Assembly: GCA_902557965.1 (NCBI GenBank)
Contig: CACECK010000003.1
Span: 1 to 64,000 of the forward strand
Direction: 5' to 3'
Source: an uncultured SAR86 cluster bacterium
GTDB taxonomy: Bacteria; Pseudomonadota; Gammaproteobacteria; Magnimaribacterales; D2472
DNA: 64,000 bases
Shown one piece after another: positions 54,753 to 64,000 of this stretch (positions are counted from its first letter, which is position 1; each line of letters opens with the position of its first letter). The position numbers were made by a program, and so were the translations under genes. Under the pieces are notes generated by a model that did not search any database, was not told where the DNA came from, and saw only the letters and a list, made by a program, of their open reading frames with translations.

Positions 54753-55160
54753 ATGAATACAATGATTTTAAGTCTATTAATACTTTGCTACTCATTAGTA
54801 CTAGGTATTATTTTTGCTCAAGTTTTGCTTACTGCTCCAGTGGTTTTTAAAGTTTTAGATAATCAAAATGCATCTAATTTCTTAAGAAAAATCTTCCCAA
54901 GATATTATTTATTAATCTTATTAATTGCATTAGTAGCCTTATTGATCAGTTATCTTTTCTTTAAGATTGCAGATGTTTATTTTGCTCTTACCGCTGTTGC
55001 ATTTGCGTTTATTGGGTATGTCATCATACCCTTAACAAATATTGCTAGAGACAGGGGTTGGGAAAGGTTATTTAATTTTTTTCATAATTTAAGTGTATTT
55101 AACACGATTGTAATTTTTATAGTCTCGATAGTTCAAATAGTAAGAGTCACATATCTATAA
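54753..55160 (+). CDS. DUF4149-like membrane protein
   Basis: This 135-residue protein has four helices. The first carries LGIIFAQVLLTAPVVFKVL, and loop RKIFPRYYLLILLIAL follows, matching DUF4149/TMEM205-like proteins of unknown function. It begins 12 bases after tRNA-Asp. Confidence 0.72.
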   Translation: MNTMILSLLILCYSLVLGIIFAQVLLTAPVVFKVLDNQNASNFLRKIFPRYYLLILLIALVALLISYLFFKIADVYFALTAVAFAFIGYVIIPLTNIARDRGWERLFNFFHNLSVFNTIVIFIVSIVQIVRVTYL

Positions 55161-55223
55161 ACCTAATTAACACTTGAATTTTCTTTATTAAATATTATTT
55201 AAAGAACATTAGAGAGGATTAAC

Positions 55224-57050
55224 ATGGCAAGATCAAAAACTAAATCGTTTCAGACAGAAACAAAGCAGCTTTTAAAGCTAATGATTCATTCACTTTATTC
55301 TAATAAAGAAATTTTCATTAGAGAACTTGTATCTAATGCATCAGATGCAATAGATAAACTTAGATTTAAATCTGTAGAAGATAAATCTATTGCTAAATAT
55401 ACCAAGGATCTAAAGATTGACGTTCACGTCCTTAAAGAAGAAAACAAGATTATTATTTCTGATAATGGTATAGGAATGAATGAAGATGAAATAGTTTCAA
55501 ATATTGGAACAATTGCAAGATCGGGCACAGCATCATTTCTAGAAAACATTACAGGCGATAAGAAAAAAGACTCTAATTTAATTGGTCAGTTTGGTGTTGG
55601 TTTCTATTCAGTGTTCATGGTGGCAGATAAAGTTCAAGTTATTTCAAAATCTGTATTCGAAAAATCTGACTCAGCTATCATGTGGGAAAGCTCTGGTGAA
55701 GAAAAATATAAACTTTCTGAAGTTACAAAAGATTCAAATGGTACTGATATTGTTATCTATTTAAATGAAGATAATAAAGAGTTCGCTGAAGAGAGTAGAA
55801 TCAGATTTTTACTTGAAAAGTATTCACAATATATTAATTTCCCCCTAAATTTAATCGGTGAAGATGCTAATTCAAAAAGAATAAATGATGCTGATGCTCT
55901 ATGGCTAAAGTCTAAAAGATCAATCAAAGATGATGAGTATAAAGAATTTTATAAATTTATTACCTATGATCAGGAAGACCCTTTACTATGGGCTCATAAT
56001 AAAGTTGAGGGCAAGAATGAATATACAAATTTGTTATACATACCCTCAAAACCACCTTTTGATCTTTGGAACCGTGAATCTCCAAGGGGAGTAAAACTTT
56101 ATATTCAGAGGGTGTTTATTATGGATGATGCCTCAAACTTCTTACCATTATATTTAAGATTTGTGAGAGGTATTATTGATACTAATGATTTGCCATTAAA
56201 TGTTTCTCGAGAAATTCTTCAAGAGCACCATCTCGTTGATACTATTAAAAAAGCGGTAACAAAAAGAATTTTGGATTCTCTTAAAGCACTTAAAAAAGAA
56301 TCTTTTGATAAATATAGGGACTTTTGGAATGAATATGGATTAGTTTTAAAAGAGGGGCCAGCAGAAGATAGAGAAAACAAGGATACAATAGCAAGCTTAT
56401 TGTTATTTGCTTCAACATATGCAAATAGCAAAGATTGTGATCAAACTCTTGATGACTATTTAGAACGAATGGGCAATGATCAGGATAAGATATATTACTG
56501 CGTAGCAGATACGTATGAAGCAGCAGCTAATTCACCACATATAGAGGGCTTAAAATCCAAAGGAATAGAAGTTCTGCTCTTAACAGATAGAATTGATGAG
56601 TGGGTTATGGCTGGATTAATGGAGTACCAAGGCAAAGAGTTTATCAATGTAGCCAAAGAGGATATTGCTGATGAAGATGAAACAAAAAAAGTTTCAGAAG
56701 GAGATCAGGAAATTATTTCTAAAATCCAGAAGCATTTAGATGAAAAAGTTTCTGATGTAATAATTAGCAAACGCTTAACAGATTCTGCTTCCTGTATTGT
56801 CTTACCTAAGCATGAGCCTGGAGCTCAGTTAAGAAAGATACTTGAAGCCTCAGGTCAAACATTGGGATCATCTAATCCAATTTTTGAAATTAATATGAAA
56901 CATAAATTAGTTAAAAAGCTTAAAGATATGAAAGGCAAGCAATTTAATTCATTTGTAGACTTTCTTTATGATTATGCTGTCATAGCTGAGGGTGGATCAC
57001 CTCAAGATCCATCAAAATATTTGAGGCAGCTAGATAAGTATCTATCTTAG
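55224..57050 (+). CDS. htpG: Chaperone HtpG (Hsp90)
   Basis: This 608-residue ATP-driven chaperone has N-domain motifs FIRELVSNASDAIDKLRF (ATP-contacting Asn near 38), DNGIGMNEDE near 83 and GQFGVGFYSVFMVADKV, a middle domain with YIQRVFIMDD and RGIIDTNDLPLNVSREILQ, and a C-terminal dimerisation domain. GAGAGG lies 7 bases before the ATG. CTTGAA at 55173-55178 looks like a heat-shock -35 box, but no matching -10 was found. Confidence 0.97.
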   Translation: MARSKTKSFQTETKQLLKLMIHSLYSNKEIFIRELVSNASDAIDKLRFKSVEDKSIAKYTKDLKIDVHVLKEENKIIISDNGIGMNEDEIVSNIGTIARSGTASFLENITGDKKKDSNLIGQFGVGFYSVFMVADKVQVISKSVFEKSDSAIMWESSGEEKYKLSEVTKDSNGTDIVIYLNEDNKEFAEESRIRFLLEKYSQYINFPLNLIGEDANSKRINDADALWLKSKRSIKDDEYKEFYKFITYDQEDPLLWAHNKVEGKNEYTNLLYIPSKPPFDLWNRESPRGVKLYIQRVFIMDDASNFLPLYLRFVRGIIDTNDLPLNVSREILQEHHLVDTIKKAVTKRILDSLKALKKESFDKYRDFWNEYGLVLKEGPAEDRENKDTIASLLLFASTYANSKDCDQTLDDYLERMGNDQDKIYYCVADTYEAAANSPHIEGLKSKGIEVLLLTDRIDEWVMAGLMEYQGKEFINVAKEDIADEDETKKVSEGDQEIISKIQKHLDEKVSDVIISKRLTDSASCIVLPKHEPGAQLRKILEASGQTLGSSNPIFEINMKHKLVKKLKDMKGKQFNSFVDFLYDYAVIAEGGSPQDPSKYLRQLDKYLS

Positions 57051-57052
57051 CT

Positions 57053-58073
57053 ATGAGTGCAACAAAAAAAATTGCAGTTTTAGGTGGCGGTAGCTTTGGA
57101 ACTGTTCTTGCCAATATAGCAGCATCAAATGGTTATAATGTTTCATTATGGGTTAGAGATTCAGACCAGGCTTTGAGAATTAATTCTGAAGGAGCAAATA
57201 CTACATACCATCCTGAGCTCCAGTTATCATCAAATATCGAGGCCTCAGAAAAGTTAGAGTCAGTGATTAAGAATGCAAATATAGTCCTCATAGCAACACC
57301 AAGTTTAATATTTGAAAATATAGTAAAGAGAATTACACCCATAATAGAAGATGGAGCTCATATTATTTCTTGCACTAAAGGCATTAAATTAGATCCTTTT
57401 CGATCAATGTCCGACATTATTAAAATAAACATTAATTCTTCAAAAAATAGTGTAGGAGTATTAAGTGGTCCAAATCTTGCTAAAGAGATTGCTGAAGAAA
57501 AAGTAACCGGCACAGTAATAGCAAGTAGCGATGAATTATTAATTAATGATGTAAAAGAAACACTCTCATCAGATACATTTAAGATATATTCTTCAGATGA
57601 CATTCAAGGCGTTGAGCTAGCAGGAGCACTTAAAAAACATATATGCAATCATTTGTGGTATTGCTGAATCTTTGAAAGTTGGTGAAAATGCTGTTGGATT
57701 GATTCTTACAAGAAGCATGGCTGAAATGAGCAGATTTGCAGTAGCAAAGGGAGCTAATCCTATAACTTTTCTTGGACTTGCCGGGATGGGTGATTTGGTA
57801 GCAACCTGCACCTCTAATTTATCAAGAAATTTTCAACTTGGAATGCATTTAGGAAATGGCTTAAAGCTAGATGAAGCAAAATTAAAAGTTGGCCAAGTTG
57901 CTGAAGGAATAAGAACGCTAGAGGTTATAAAAACAGAATCTGCTAGATTGAATATAAGCATGCCATTAGTAGATTCTTTGTATAATATTGTCTTTAATGA
58001 CGCATCATCAAAAACATTTATTGACGATCTTGTTAATAATCCGCATGAAGTTGATGTAGAATTCACTTACTAG
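57053..58073 (+). CDS. gpsA: Glycerol-3-phosphate dehydrogenase GpsA (frameshifted in this sequence)
   Basis: GpsA reduces dihydroxyacetone phosphate to glycerol-3-phosphate for phospholipids. The N-terminal Rossmann motif AVLGGGSFGTVLAN is near 8-21, then SCTKGI and LSGPNLAKEIA. The frame breaks in a run of six A (57632-57637) inside the conserved segment VELAGALKNI. Removing one A restores LKNIYAIICGIAESLKVGENA and joins the C-terminal frame that runs to 58073, with GLAGMGDLVATC and VAEGIRT. The bridged length of about 339 residues is normal. As in ccmF, a single extra base in a homopolymer suggests a sequence error. Confidence 0.9.
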
Positions 58074-58083
58074 GATAAAAATT

Positions 58084-58449
58084 ATGACTCAAATAGAAAT
58101 AGATAAAGAAGAAATTTTAAAAGGAAGCAAGTGGATAAGATTCTTATTCATGATTCTCTATGGTTTTGTAATTAATTTTGTCCTTACTATATGTATAGGG
58201 TTAGCTGTAGTTCAATTTCTATTTTATTTATTTACTTCAAAGCCAAATGCATCGATAGCAAATTTTAATTCATATCTTTTAGAGTTTTTTCATGATTCTT
58301 TAGCATTTTTGTTATTTCAAACTGAAGATAAACCGTTTCCTTTCAAAGATAGTGAAAATGATGATGCCAACAATGAAGTAGAAGGTGAGGTGATAGAAGA
58401 GGAATTAGAGACTAAGCCTTCTGAAGTAACAGAAGAAGTAAAAGAGTAG
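58084..58449 (+). CDS. DUF4389 membrane protein
   Basis: This 121-residue protein has two hydrophobic segments (about 16-52) with GSKWIRFLFMILYGFVINF, then FNSYLLEFFHDSLAFLLFQTEDKPFPF, typical of DUF4389, and an acidic C-terminal tail rich in Glu. Function unknown. It lies 10 bases after gpsA and ends exactly where the convergent folD gene ends. Confidence 0.8.
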   Translation: MTQIEIDKEEILKGSKWIRFLFMILYGFVINFVLTICIGLAVVQFLFYLFTSKPNASIANFNSYLLEFFHDSLAFLLFQTEDKPFPFKDSENDDANNEVEGEVIEEELETKPSEVTEEVKE

Positions 58450-59292
58450 TTAACTAGTTAATAATTTTTTTGCAGACTGCATAGTATGCAGAATTAATGT
58501 ATTAATAGTCATTGGGCCAACTCCACCAGGAACTGGAGTGTAAGCAGAAGATATCTCATCCATTTGATCTAAATCAATATCACCACATTTTTCAGGATGG
58601 AAGCCTGCATCTATGACTACAGCACCTTTTTTAATCCAATCTGTCTTAATAAACTTAGGTATTCCTACTGCTCCAACAATAAGGTCTGCATTTTTAATTA
58701 TGGTTTCAATATTTTGGGTTCTTGAATGACATATAGTTACAGTTGCATTTAAATTTAGCAGCATCATAGCCATTGGTTTACCCAAGATAGGACTCCTTCC
58801 TACAACAACTGCATTTAAACCTTGAACCTCAATCTCATAATGTTTAATTAACCTTATAATTCCTGCAGGCGTACATGAGCCATAAGCATCAATACCCATG
58901 GACATATTTCCAAAGCCTAAACATGTTACTCCATCTACATCTTTTTCAATATCGATTGCATCAAAACATTTTCTTTCATCAATTTGAGATGGAACAGGAT
59001 GTTGTAATAAAATTCCATGGACGCTTGGATTGTTATTTAAATCATTGATAATCGCTAGCAGCTCTTCTGTAGTTGTGGATTCTGAAAGCTCAACAGCTAT
59101 TGACTCCATTCCAACCTTTTTACAAGTATTTCTTTTCATTCGAACATATGTTTCTGAAGCTGGGTCATTACCAACAAGAATAGTGGCTAGAGTAGGATTT
59201 ATACCTTTTGATACAAGTTCTGAAACCTCTGCTTTAATCTCTTCCTCGCTAAGAGAAGCTAATTTTTTACCATCTAAAATTTTTGCTGACAT
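58450..59292 (-). CDS. folD: Bifunctional methylenetetrahydrofolate dehydrogenase/cyclohydrolase FolD
   Basis: This 280-residue enzyme interconverts 5,10-methylene-THF and 10-formyl-THF. Motifs: [16 protein letters not shown] near 48-63 with catalytic Tyr and Lys, [30 protein letters not shown] in the NADP site, and the closing [10 protein letters not shown]. The product, 10-formyl-THF, feeds PurN. Confidence 0.96.
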   Translation of the reverse strand: MSAKILDGKKLASLSEEEIKAEVSELVSKGINPTLATILVGNDPASETYVRMKRNTCKKVGMESIAVELSESTTTEELLAIINDLNNNPSVHGILLQHPVPSQIDERKCFDAIDIEKDVDGVTCLGFGNMSMGIDAYGSCTPAGIIRLIKHYEIEVQGLNAVVVGRSPILGKPMAMMLLNLNATVTICHSRTQNIETIIKNADLIVGAVGIPKFIKTDWIKKGAVVIDAGFHPEKCGDIDLDQMDEISSAYTPVPGGVGPMTINTLILHTMQSAKKLLTS

Positions 59293-59371
59293 AGAATTAT
59301 TATCGCATTTATGTATATTTATTAATATGATGATTGCTTATTTATTATATTAACTTTAATATTTGCATCCT

Positions 59372-59448
59372 CGGGGTATAGCGCAGTCTGGTAGCGCACT
59401 CGCTTTGGGAGCGAGTGGTCGTAAGTTCGAATCTTACTACCCCGACCA
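59372..59448 (+). tRNA. tRNA-Pro (anticodon TGG)
   Basis: This 77-base tRNA has acceptor CGGGGTA/TACCCCG, anticodon stem CTCGC/GCGAG with loop TTTGGGA, T-loop TTCGAAT, discriminator A and encoded CCA. The C1-G72 first pair and A73 are proline identity features in bacteria. Confidence 0.96.
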
Positions 59449-59451
59449 AAT

Positions 59452-59528
<77 letters not shown>

Positions 59529-59537
59529 TTTTTTTTA

Positions 59538-59543
59538 TATAAT
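59538..59543 (+). promoter_or_regulatory. -10 box before the OpgB-like gene
   Basis: TATAAT ends 7 bases before the ATG of the next gene, the same spacing seen at 11787 and 20481. The -35 position would fall in the 3' half of tRNA-Arg (TTCAGG at 59516-59521, weak). Confidence 0.4.
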
Positions 59544-59549
59544 CCTATT

Positions 59550-61367
59550 ATGTATCTAAGTCTATTAAGCACCATAATTTGTTTCTTCTTATTGACTGGT
59601 TTTTTTAATATGAAATTTAAAAAAATTGGATATGCAGTAACATTTTTTTTCTATCTGAACCTAATATTTTTAATCACATATATTTTTATGGATTATTTAT
59701 CAGGCGATGGGATAAATGATGCAATATTATTTCATATTAAATTTGGTATAAAAGGGTTTGGAATAAATGAATATATTCTTCCATTCACCTTACTTATTTT
59801 TGTAAACATCCTTTTAGTATTTTCTTCTAAAAATTTTGTAAGAAATTTATTCAGTAGCCCGAATCAATTAAATAAAAGAAAAGCTATTTCATTATTTTTT
59901 CTATCAACAGCATTTATTTTCAATCCTTTTTACAAAGATGTATATATTTTGTTTAACGAAGGTAAATCAAAAATAAAGATTGACGATAACTATTTTTATG
60001 AACAAGAAATTATTACTAATAAAAGTAAAAAAAATATTATTTTTTTATATTTAGAGCAGATTGAAAGAACCTACCTAGACGATGATATTTTTCCAAATCT
60101 CACTCCAAATTTAAAAAAACTAGAAAAAGAATCTGTAAGCTTTACAAATATTGATGCACCAAGAGCTACCAACTGGACAATAGCTGGCATGGCAGCATCC
60201 CAATGCGGAATCCCTTTACTAACTCCAATCGCTAGTGAAAACTCAATGTCAGGCGTAGATCAATTTATTCCTTTAGCAAACTGTATAGGAGATATTTTAA
60301 AAAATGATAACTATGAATTGCATTATGTAGGTGGATCAGATTTGGATTTTGCTGGTAAGGGTAATTTTTATAGGTCTCATGGTTTTGATTATGTAGAAGG
60401 TTGGTACGAGCTTGAAGATTTTTTAAATGACAAGAATTATAGATCTCCATGGGGGGTCTATGATGATGAACTTCTCAGTATCGTTTTGAAAAGAATAGAA
60501 AAATTACATGAAAAAAATATTAATTTTGGTATGTTTTCCTTAACACTAGATACTCATCATCCAAACGGATATATTTCAGAATCATGTAAAAGCAATAAAT
60601 ACCTTGATGGAGAAAATCCAATTCTTAATTCAGTTCATTGCGTTGATGAACTTATTGGTAAATTTGTAGAGACATTTAAAAGTTCAAGTATTTATGATAA
60701 TACTATTCTTGTATTGCTATCAGACCATCTTGCTCTCAAAAACACAGCATCAAATATGCTTAATCAAAGCAATAGAAAAAACTTATTTATGATTTTTGAT
60801 AAAAATTCAAAACCACAATCTATTGATGCAATTGGTAATACGTTTGATATAGGTCCAACAGTAATGGGCTTTATGGGTTTAAATACTGATGGATTAGCCC
60901 TTGGAAGGAATTTAATTACTAATGACAGCTTGTCTTTATCTAGTGATATAGATTTTGTTATTTCTTCAAATAAAAGAAAAATATTAGATTTGTGGTCATT
61001 TCCAGAAATAAAGAATGGATTTCAAGTATTAGATGATCAATCTAAAATATTATTTGGTGAGAGATTTATAAAATATCCAGCACTTATTGTTTTAGACTCG
61101 ATTAATGAAGTTGACCAAATAATGTTTGATTTTTACTATGCAAATCCTTTAAAAAATAAAGTAAGCGCTTTAGATAAAAGTTTAAACTATATATGGATAG
61201 ATAAATGTTTAAAAATAATGGAACATAAGAAAATTGATGAATATCAAGACTCAAATGATAATTGTTTATTATTACAAAATAACAAAAATATGACTTTCAA
61301 TATTTTAAATGCGAACAATGAAAATATTAGCTCAGAACTTATAAAAGAATATTTTGAAAATGAATGA
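59550..61367 (+). CDS. OpgB/MdoB-like phosphoglycerol transferase (sulfatase fold)
   Basis: This 605-residue protein has about five N-terminal membrane helices (1-145), then a periplasmic alkaline-phosphatase/sulfatase-type domain. The catalytic Thr is probably in RATNWTIAGMAASQCGIPL near 206-224; metal ligands include LDTHHPNG near 331 and LLSDHLAL near 390. This pattern is that of phosphoglycerol transferase I, which decorates periplasmic glucans, and of LTA-synthase relatives. The substrate is uncertain because no opgGH genes are in the window. It overlaps trhO by 8 bases. Confidence 0.8.
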   Translation: MYLSLLSTIICFFLLTGFFNMKFKKIGYAVTFFFYLNLIFLITYIFMDYLSGDGINDAILFHIKFGIKGFGINEYILPFTLLIFVNILLVFSSKNFVRNLFSSPNQLNKRKAISLFFLSTAFIFNPFYKDVYILFNEGKSKIKIDDNYFYEQEIITNKSKKNIIFLYLEQIERTYLDDDIFPNLTPNLKKLEKESVSFTNIDAPRATNWTIAGMAASQCGIPLLTPIASENSMSGVDQFIPLANCIGDILKNDNYELHYVGGSDLDFAGKGNFYRSHGFDYVEGWYELEDFLNDKNYRSPWGVYDDELLSIVLKRIEKLHEKNINFGMFSLTLDTHHPNGYISESCKSNKYLDGENPILNSVHCVDELIGKFVETFKSSSIYDNTILVLLSDHLALKNTASNMLNQSNRKNLFMIFDKNSKPQSIDAIGNTFDIGPTVMGFMGLNTDGLALGRNLITNDSLSLSSDIDFVISSNKRKILDLWSFPEIKNGFQVLDDQSKILFGERFIKYPALIVLDSINEVDQIMFDFYYANPLKNKVSALDKSLNYIWIDKCLKIMEHKKIDEYQDSNDNCLLLQNNKNMTFNILNANNENISSELIKEYFENE

Positions 61368-62292
61368 AATAGTAGCGCTTTATAAATTTACAAATTTAAA
61401 AAAACCGCAACATATTCAGAAGGTTATTAAAGCTAGATTAAAAGAGCTTAGTGTATATGGAACAATATTGATTGGTGAAGAGGGTATAAATGGAACAATA
61501 TCTACTGATAATCCTGAAGCACTTTCTCAAGCAATAAGCTTTATTGAATCTATAAAAGGATTTAAAAATCTTGACTTGAAATTTTCTCAATCAACAAAAA
61601 AACCTTTTATAAGATTGAAAGTAAAGTTAAAAAAAGAAATTGTTACTATTGGAGATACGTCAATAAACCCTAATAAAGAAGTTGGTGAGTATGTTGATCC
61701 ACAGGATTGGAATTCCTTAATATCGCAAAATGATACATTAGTAGTTGATACAAGAAATGACTACGAATGCTCAATAGGTTCCTTTAAAAACTCAATTAAT
61801 CCTAAAACTAATAAATTTAGAGATTTTCCTGATTGGCTTGAACATCAAAAATTTACCGAAAAAGATAAAAAAAATAAAAAAATAGCAATGTTTTGTACAG
61901 GCGGAATTAGATGCGAAAAAGCCTCCTCTTTAATGAAAAAAAATGGATTTGAAAATGTATATCATTTAAAAGGAGGAATTCTAAAATATCTCGAAAATAT
62001 TCCTGAAGAGGAATCTTTATGGTCTGGAGAATGTTTTGTTTTTGATGAAAGAGTTGCGGTCAATCATCAGTTAGATGAAGGGTCATATAAAATGTGTCAT
62101 GGATGCAGAATGCCAATAACAGCATCTGATATAAAATCATCGAAATATATTAGAGGAGTTGCGTGCCCTAAATGTTTTGATAAAACAACTAATAAACAAA
62201 AACTAAGATACACGAGTAGACAAGAGCAAATGGATTTAGCTAAAAAACGAAATGAAAAACACATAGGACCTAAAGAAGAAGTTTTTAATTAA
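61360..62292 (+). CDS. trhO: tRNA uridine(34) hydroxylase TrhO (rhodanese family, YceA-like)
   Basis: This 310-residue enzyme makes 5-hydroxyuridine at position 34 of certain tRNAs. It has an N-terminal acylphosphatase-like domain (LIGEEGINGTIS near 36-47), a rhodanese domain with active-site loop FCTGGIRCEKAS near 182-193, and a C-terminal cysteine-rich segment (CHGCRMP and CPKC). ATG 61360 is used; a TTG at 61354 is also in frame. It overlaps the OpgB-like gene by 8 bases. Confidence 0.9.
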   Translation: MNEIVALYKFTNLKKPQHIQKVIKARLKELSVYGTILIGEEGINGTISTDNPEALSQAISFIESIKGFKNLDLKFSQSTKKPFIRLKVKLKKEIVTIGDTSINPNKEVGEYVDPQDWNSLISQNDTLVVDTRNDYECSIGSFKNSINPKTNKFRDFPDWLEHQKFTEKDKKNKKIAMFCTGGIRCEKASSLMKKNGFENVYHLKGGILKYLENIPEEESLWSGECFVFDERVAVNHQLDEGSYKMCHGCRMPITASDIKSSKYIRGVACPKCFDKTTNKQKLRYTSRQEQMDLAKKRNEKHIGPKEEVFN

Positions 62293-62302
62293 ATAAAATT
62301 TT

Positions 62303-62944
62303 ATGAACTTACCAATATTATATTCATTTAAAAGATGCCCATATGCAATGAGAGCAAGAATGGCAATAAAGCTTGCTGATATCAAATGTGAAATTAGAGA
62401 GGTAAAGCTTAATAATAAACCAGAGGCTATGCTCAAGGCGTCTCCAAAAGGCACGGTTCCAGTGTTAATTCTAGAAGACGTTGTTATTGATGAAAGTATG
62501 CAGGTTATTGATTGGGCAATAAATAAAAAAAATATATTTGAAGGCAATCTAACCGAGTCTGATGTAATCCTAACAAATGAAATAATTGATAAATTTGATA
62601 ATAAATTTAAATATCATTTAGATAGGTATAAATACGCAACAAGGTACGAAAATCAAGATCCTTTATTGCATAGGAGTGAATGTAAAAAGATATTATTGCA
62701 AGTTAATGATTTAATATCAGATAAAGATTATTTTTTTGGCAAAGAACTTAATAAAATTGATATTTCAATTCTTCCATTCTTAAGACAGTTTAGAATTGCA
62801 GATATAAAATGGTTTGATGAGGATATGAATATTCCAAAAATGCAGAAATACGTTCATAAATTTCTTGAATCTAAATTGTTAGAAGATGTGATGATAAATA
62901 TTGAAGAATGGAAAGAAGGATCGGATATAAAAATTTTTCCTTAA
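62303..62944 (+). CDS. Glutathione S-transferase-like / glutaredoxin-2-like protein
   Basis: This 213-residue protein has an N-terminal thioredoxin-like GST domain with SFKRCPYAMRARMAI near 8-22 and the glutathione-binding GTVPVL and DESMQVIDW segments, then an all-helical C-terminal domain. The CPYA motif is like CPYC in glutaredoxin 2 with the second Cys lost, so it would act by a monothiol mechanism or as a transferase. Confidence 0.82.
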   Translation: MNLPILYSFKRCPYAMRARMAIKLADIKCEIREVKLNNKPEAMLKASPKGTVPVLILEDVVIDESMQVIDWAINKKNIFEGNLTESDVILTNEIIDKFDNKFKYHLDRYKYATRYENQDPLLHRSECKKILLQVNDLISDKDYFFGKELNKIDISILPFLRQFRIADIKWFDEDMNIPKMQKYVHKFLESKLLEDVMINIEEWKEGSDIKIFP

Positions 62945-64000
62945 TTACAAACCAATAAAATCATAAGAAAGTGCAATCTTTTCAATTGCAGCCTTGTATG
63001 CAGCTGTTCTGAAGTCTGGAATTTTCTCATTTTCAAGAAATTCTTTTTTTACACTTTGAAATCCATCTATCATCATGTCATCTAGACCAGACCTGATTAA
63101 ATCTATCTCTTCAATACCATCTGCAAATTTTTCTTTGTATTGTTTTGGCATGCTTTTGCCTGTCATTGCTTCTATTGCCTCAACAAGATTATTAAGTTGA
63201 ATTTGATTTCTTCTTTTTTCAAGCCTTCCAAATCTAATATGTCTTAAATTCTTTACCCATTCAAAATAACTCACTGCAACACCGCCACCATTAGCTAAAA
63301 TGTCTGGTATTACAAATATTTTTTTCTTATTTAAAATTTGATTAGCTTTGTAACTTATTGGGCCATTTGCAGCCTCAACAATTAAATTTGCAGAAATCTC
63401 ATCTGCATTTTTTTCAGTTATAACGTTTTCTCGAGCTGCAGGAATCAATACGTCACAATTTCTTTTTAATAATAGAGATGAATCCTTTATATATGTTGCT
63501 TTTGGATAATCTTGAAAACTATTATTTTTTATAAAATATTTCTTAGCATGTTCAACATTAATTCCATCTTCATTAAAGATACCCCCATTATGTTCAGCTA
63601 TACCAATTAAGTTTAGACCATCATCTTCTGTTAGAAATTTAGCTAGGTTATAACCAACATTTCCAAAACCTTGCAAAATAAAAGATTTATTAGCAAGATC
63701 ATTATCAAGCTTAGTTAATTTGAGCAATTCAGGATTTTTAAAGAATTCTCTTACGATATATTGAACACCTCTTCCAGTTGCTTCTTCTCTTCCTACAAGA
63801 CCATTTTTACTTGTAGGTTTACCCGTAACACATGCCGCACCATTAATATCAGAGGGATGAATTTTTCTATATTCATCTGCTATCCACGCCATTTCTCTTG
63901 AAGAGGTCCCTATATCAGGAGCAGGAACATTCATTGAAGGACTTATTAAATCCCTTTTAATGAGTTCCTGAGCAAATCTTCTAGTTATTTTTTCTAACTC
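62945..64000 (-). CDS. Glu/Leu/Phe/Val dehydrogenase, probably glutamate dehydrogenase (5' end outside window)
   Basis: The frame is open from the window edge (first residues ELEKITRRFAQEL) to the stop at 62945, about 351 residues visible; the first 80-110, including the catalytic Lys, lie beyond 64000. Visible features are SPSMNVPAPDIGTSSREMAWI, GREEATGRGVQYIV, the NAD(P) motif QGFGNVGYNLAKFL, and PAARENVITEKNA with EAANGPI. The family deaminates glutamate to 2-oxoglutarate or the reverse. An internal ATG at 63934 is not the true start. Confidence 0.93.
   Translation of the reverse strand, partial: ELEKITRRFAQELIKRDLISPSMNVPAPDIGTSSREMAWIADEYRKIHPSDINGAACVTGKPTSKNGLVGREEATGRGVQYIVREFFKNPELLKLTKLDNDLANKSFILQGFGNVGYNLAKFLTEDDGLNLIGIAEHNGGIFNEDGINVEHAKKYFIKNNSFQDYPKATYIKDSSLLLKRNCDVLIPAARENVITEKNADEISANLIVEAANGPISYKANQILNKKKIFVIPDILANGGGVAVSYFEWVKNLRHIRFGRLEKRRNQIQLNNLVEAIEAMTGKSMPKQYKEKFADGIEEIDLIRSGLDDMMIDGFQSVKKEFLENEKIPDFRTAAYKAAIEKIALSYDFIGL

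Noticed and set aside
55173..55198. Possible sigma32 promoter of htpG (CTTGAA at 55173)
   Set aside because: No CCCCAT-like -10 box lies at 12-16 bases, so evidence is one-sided.

Overview
The window is a compact, AT-rich bacterial chromosome segment, fully coding apart from short gaps. The gene order points to a gammaproteobacterium: ccmFGHI, smc-zipA-ligase, dnaX-recR, purMN facing a DUF2066/CDP-alcohol transferase/hda operon, sppA/wrbA/DUF2069, and xseA. Low GC, many overlapping genes, a TonB receptor, several acyl-CoA dehydrogenases, a P450 and an alkyl sulfatase suggest a streamlined marine heterotroph, perhaps SAR86-like. That taxonomic guess is inference; no search was possible.

Layout. 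1-3589: end of a cytochrome c maturation operon (ccmF with a frameshift, ccmG, ccmH, a divergent ccmI). 3623-8340: a very short Smc without a recognisable hinge, zipA, an ATP-dependent DNA ligase where gammaproteobacteria usually carry NAD-dependent ligA, and a lytic-transglycosylase-like lipoprotein. 8337-17866: M16 metalloprotease, DUF4136 lipoprotein, alkyl sulfatase, a pair of acyl-CoA dehydrogenases, small membrane proteins and tRNA-Leu. 17900-23741: a TonB receptor with a possible attenuator leader, a PQQ-repeat-like protein, a cytochrome P450 and an MFS carrier, which together look like an uptake and oxidation cassette. 23752-32937: thioredoxin-like protein, DUF4345 protein, Ca/Na exchanger, SDR, LysR regulator diverging from an acyl-CoA dehydrogenase, exonuclease I, alpha/beta hydrolase, tRNA-Val, pseudoazurin-like cupredoxin and a beta-lactamase-fold hydrolase. 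32934-39289 (minus): a 59-residue ORF, SLC13 carrier, MscS channel, YwaF-like membrane protein, DsbD and a small heat shock protein with a heat-shock-type promoter and a probable RNA thermometer. 39478-48139: envelope proteins, recX, dnaX, recR, dcd, DUF3108, purN, purM, DUF2066, CDP-alcohol transferase, hda. 48132-58449: sppA, DUF2069, wrbA, TlpA-like, M23 peptidase, xseA, EamA transporter, tRNA-Val and tRNA-Asp, DUF4149, htpG, gpsA (frameshifted), DUF4389. 58450-64000: folD, tRNA-Pro and tRNA-Arg, an OpgB-like transferase, trhO, a GST/glutaredoxin-2-like protein and a truncated glutamate dehydrogenase.

Architecture. All eleven convergent protein-gene pairs end within 10 bases of each other and six overlap, so there is almost no room for terminators. 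Several genes start 6 bases after a TATAAT box, as expected for leaderless mRNAs. The best leads are the hinge-less Smc beside a T4-like ligase, an A10 slippage site in dnaX placed where gamma should end, the ROSE-like leader of the small heat shock gene, and the attenuator-like leader of the TonB receptor. There are no insertion sequences, CRISPR arrays, rRNA genes or phage modules. No gap between annotated features exceeds 300 bases.
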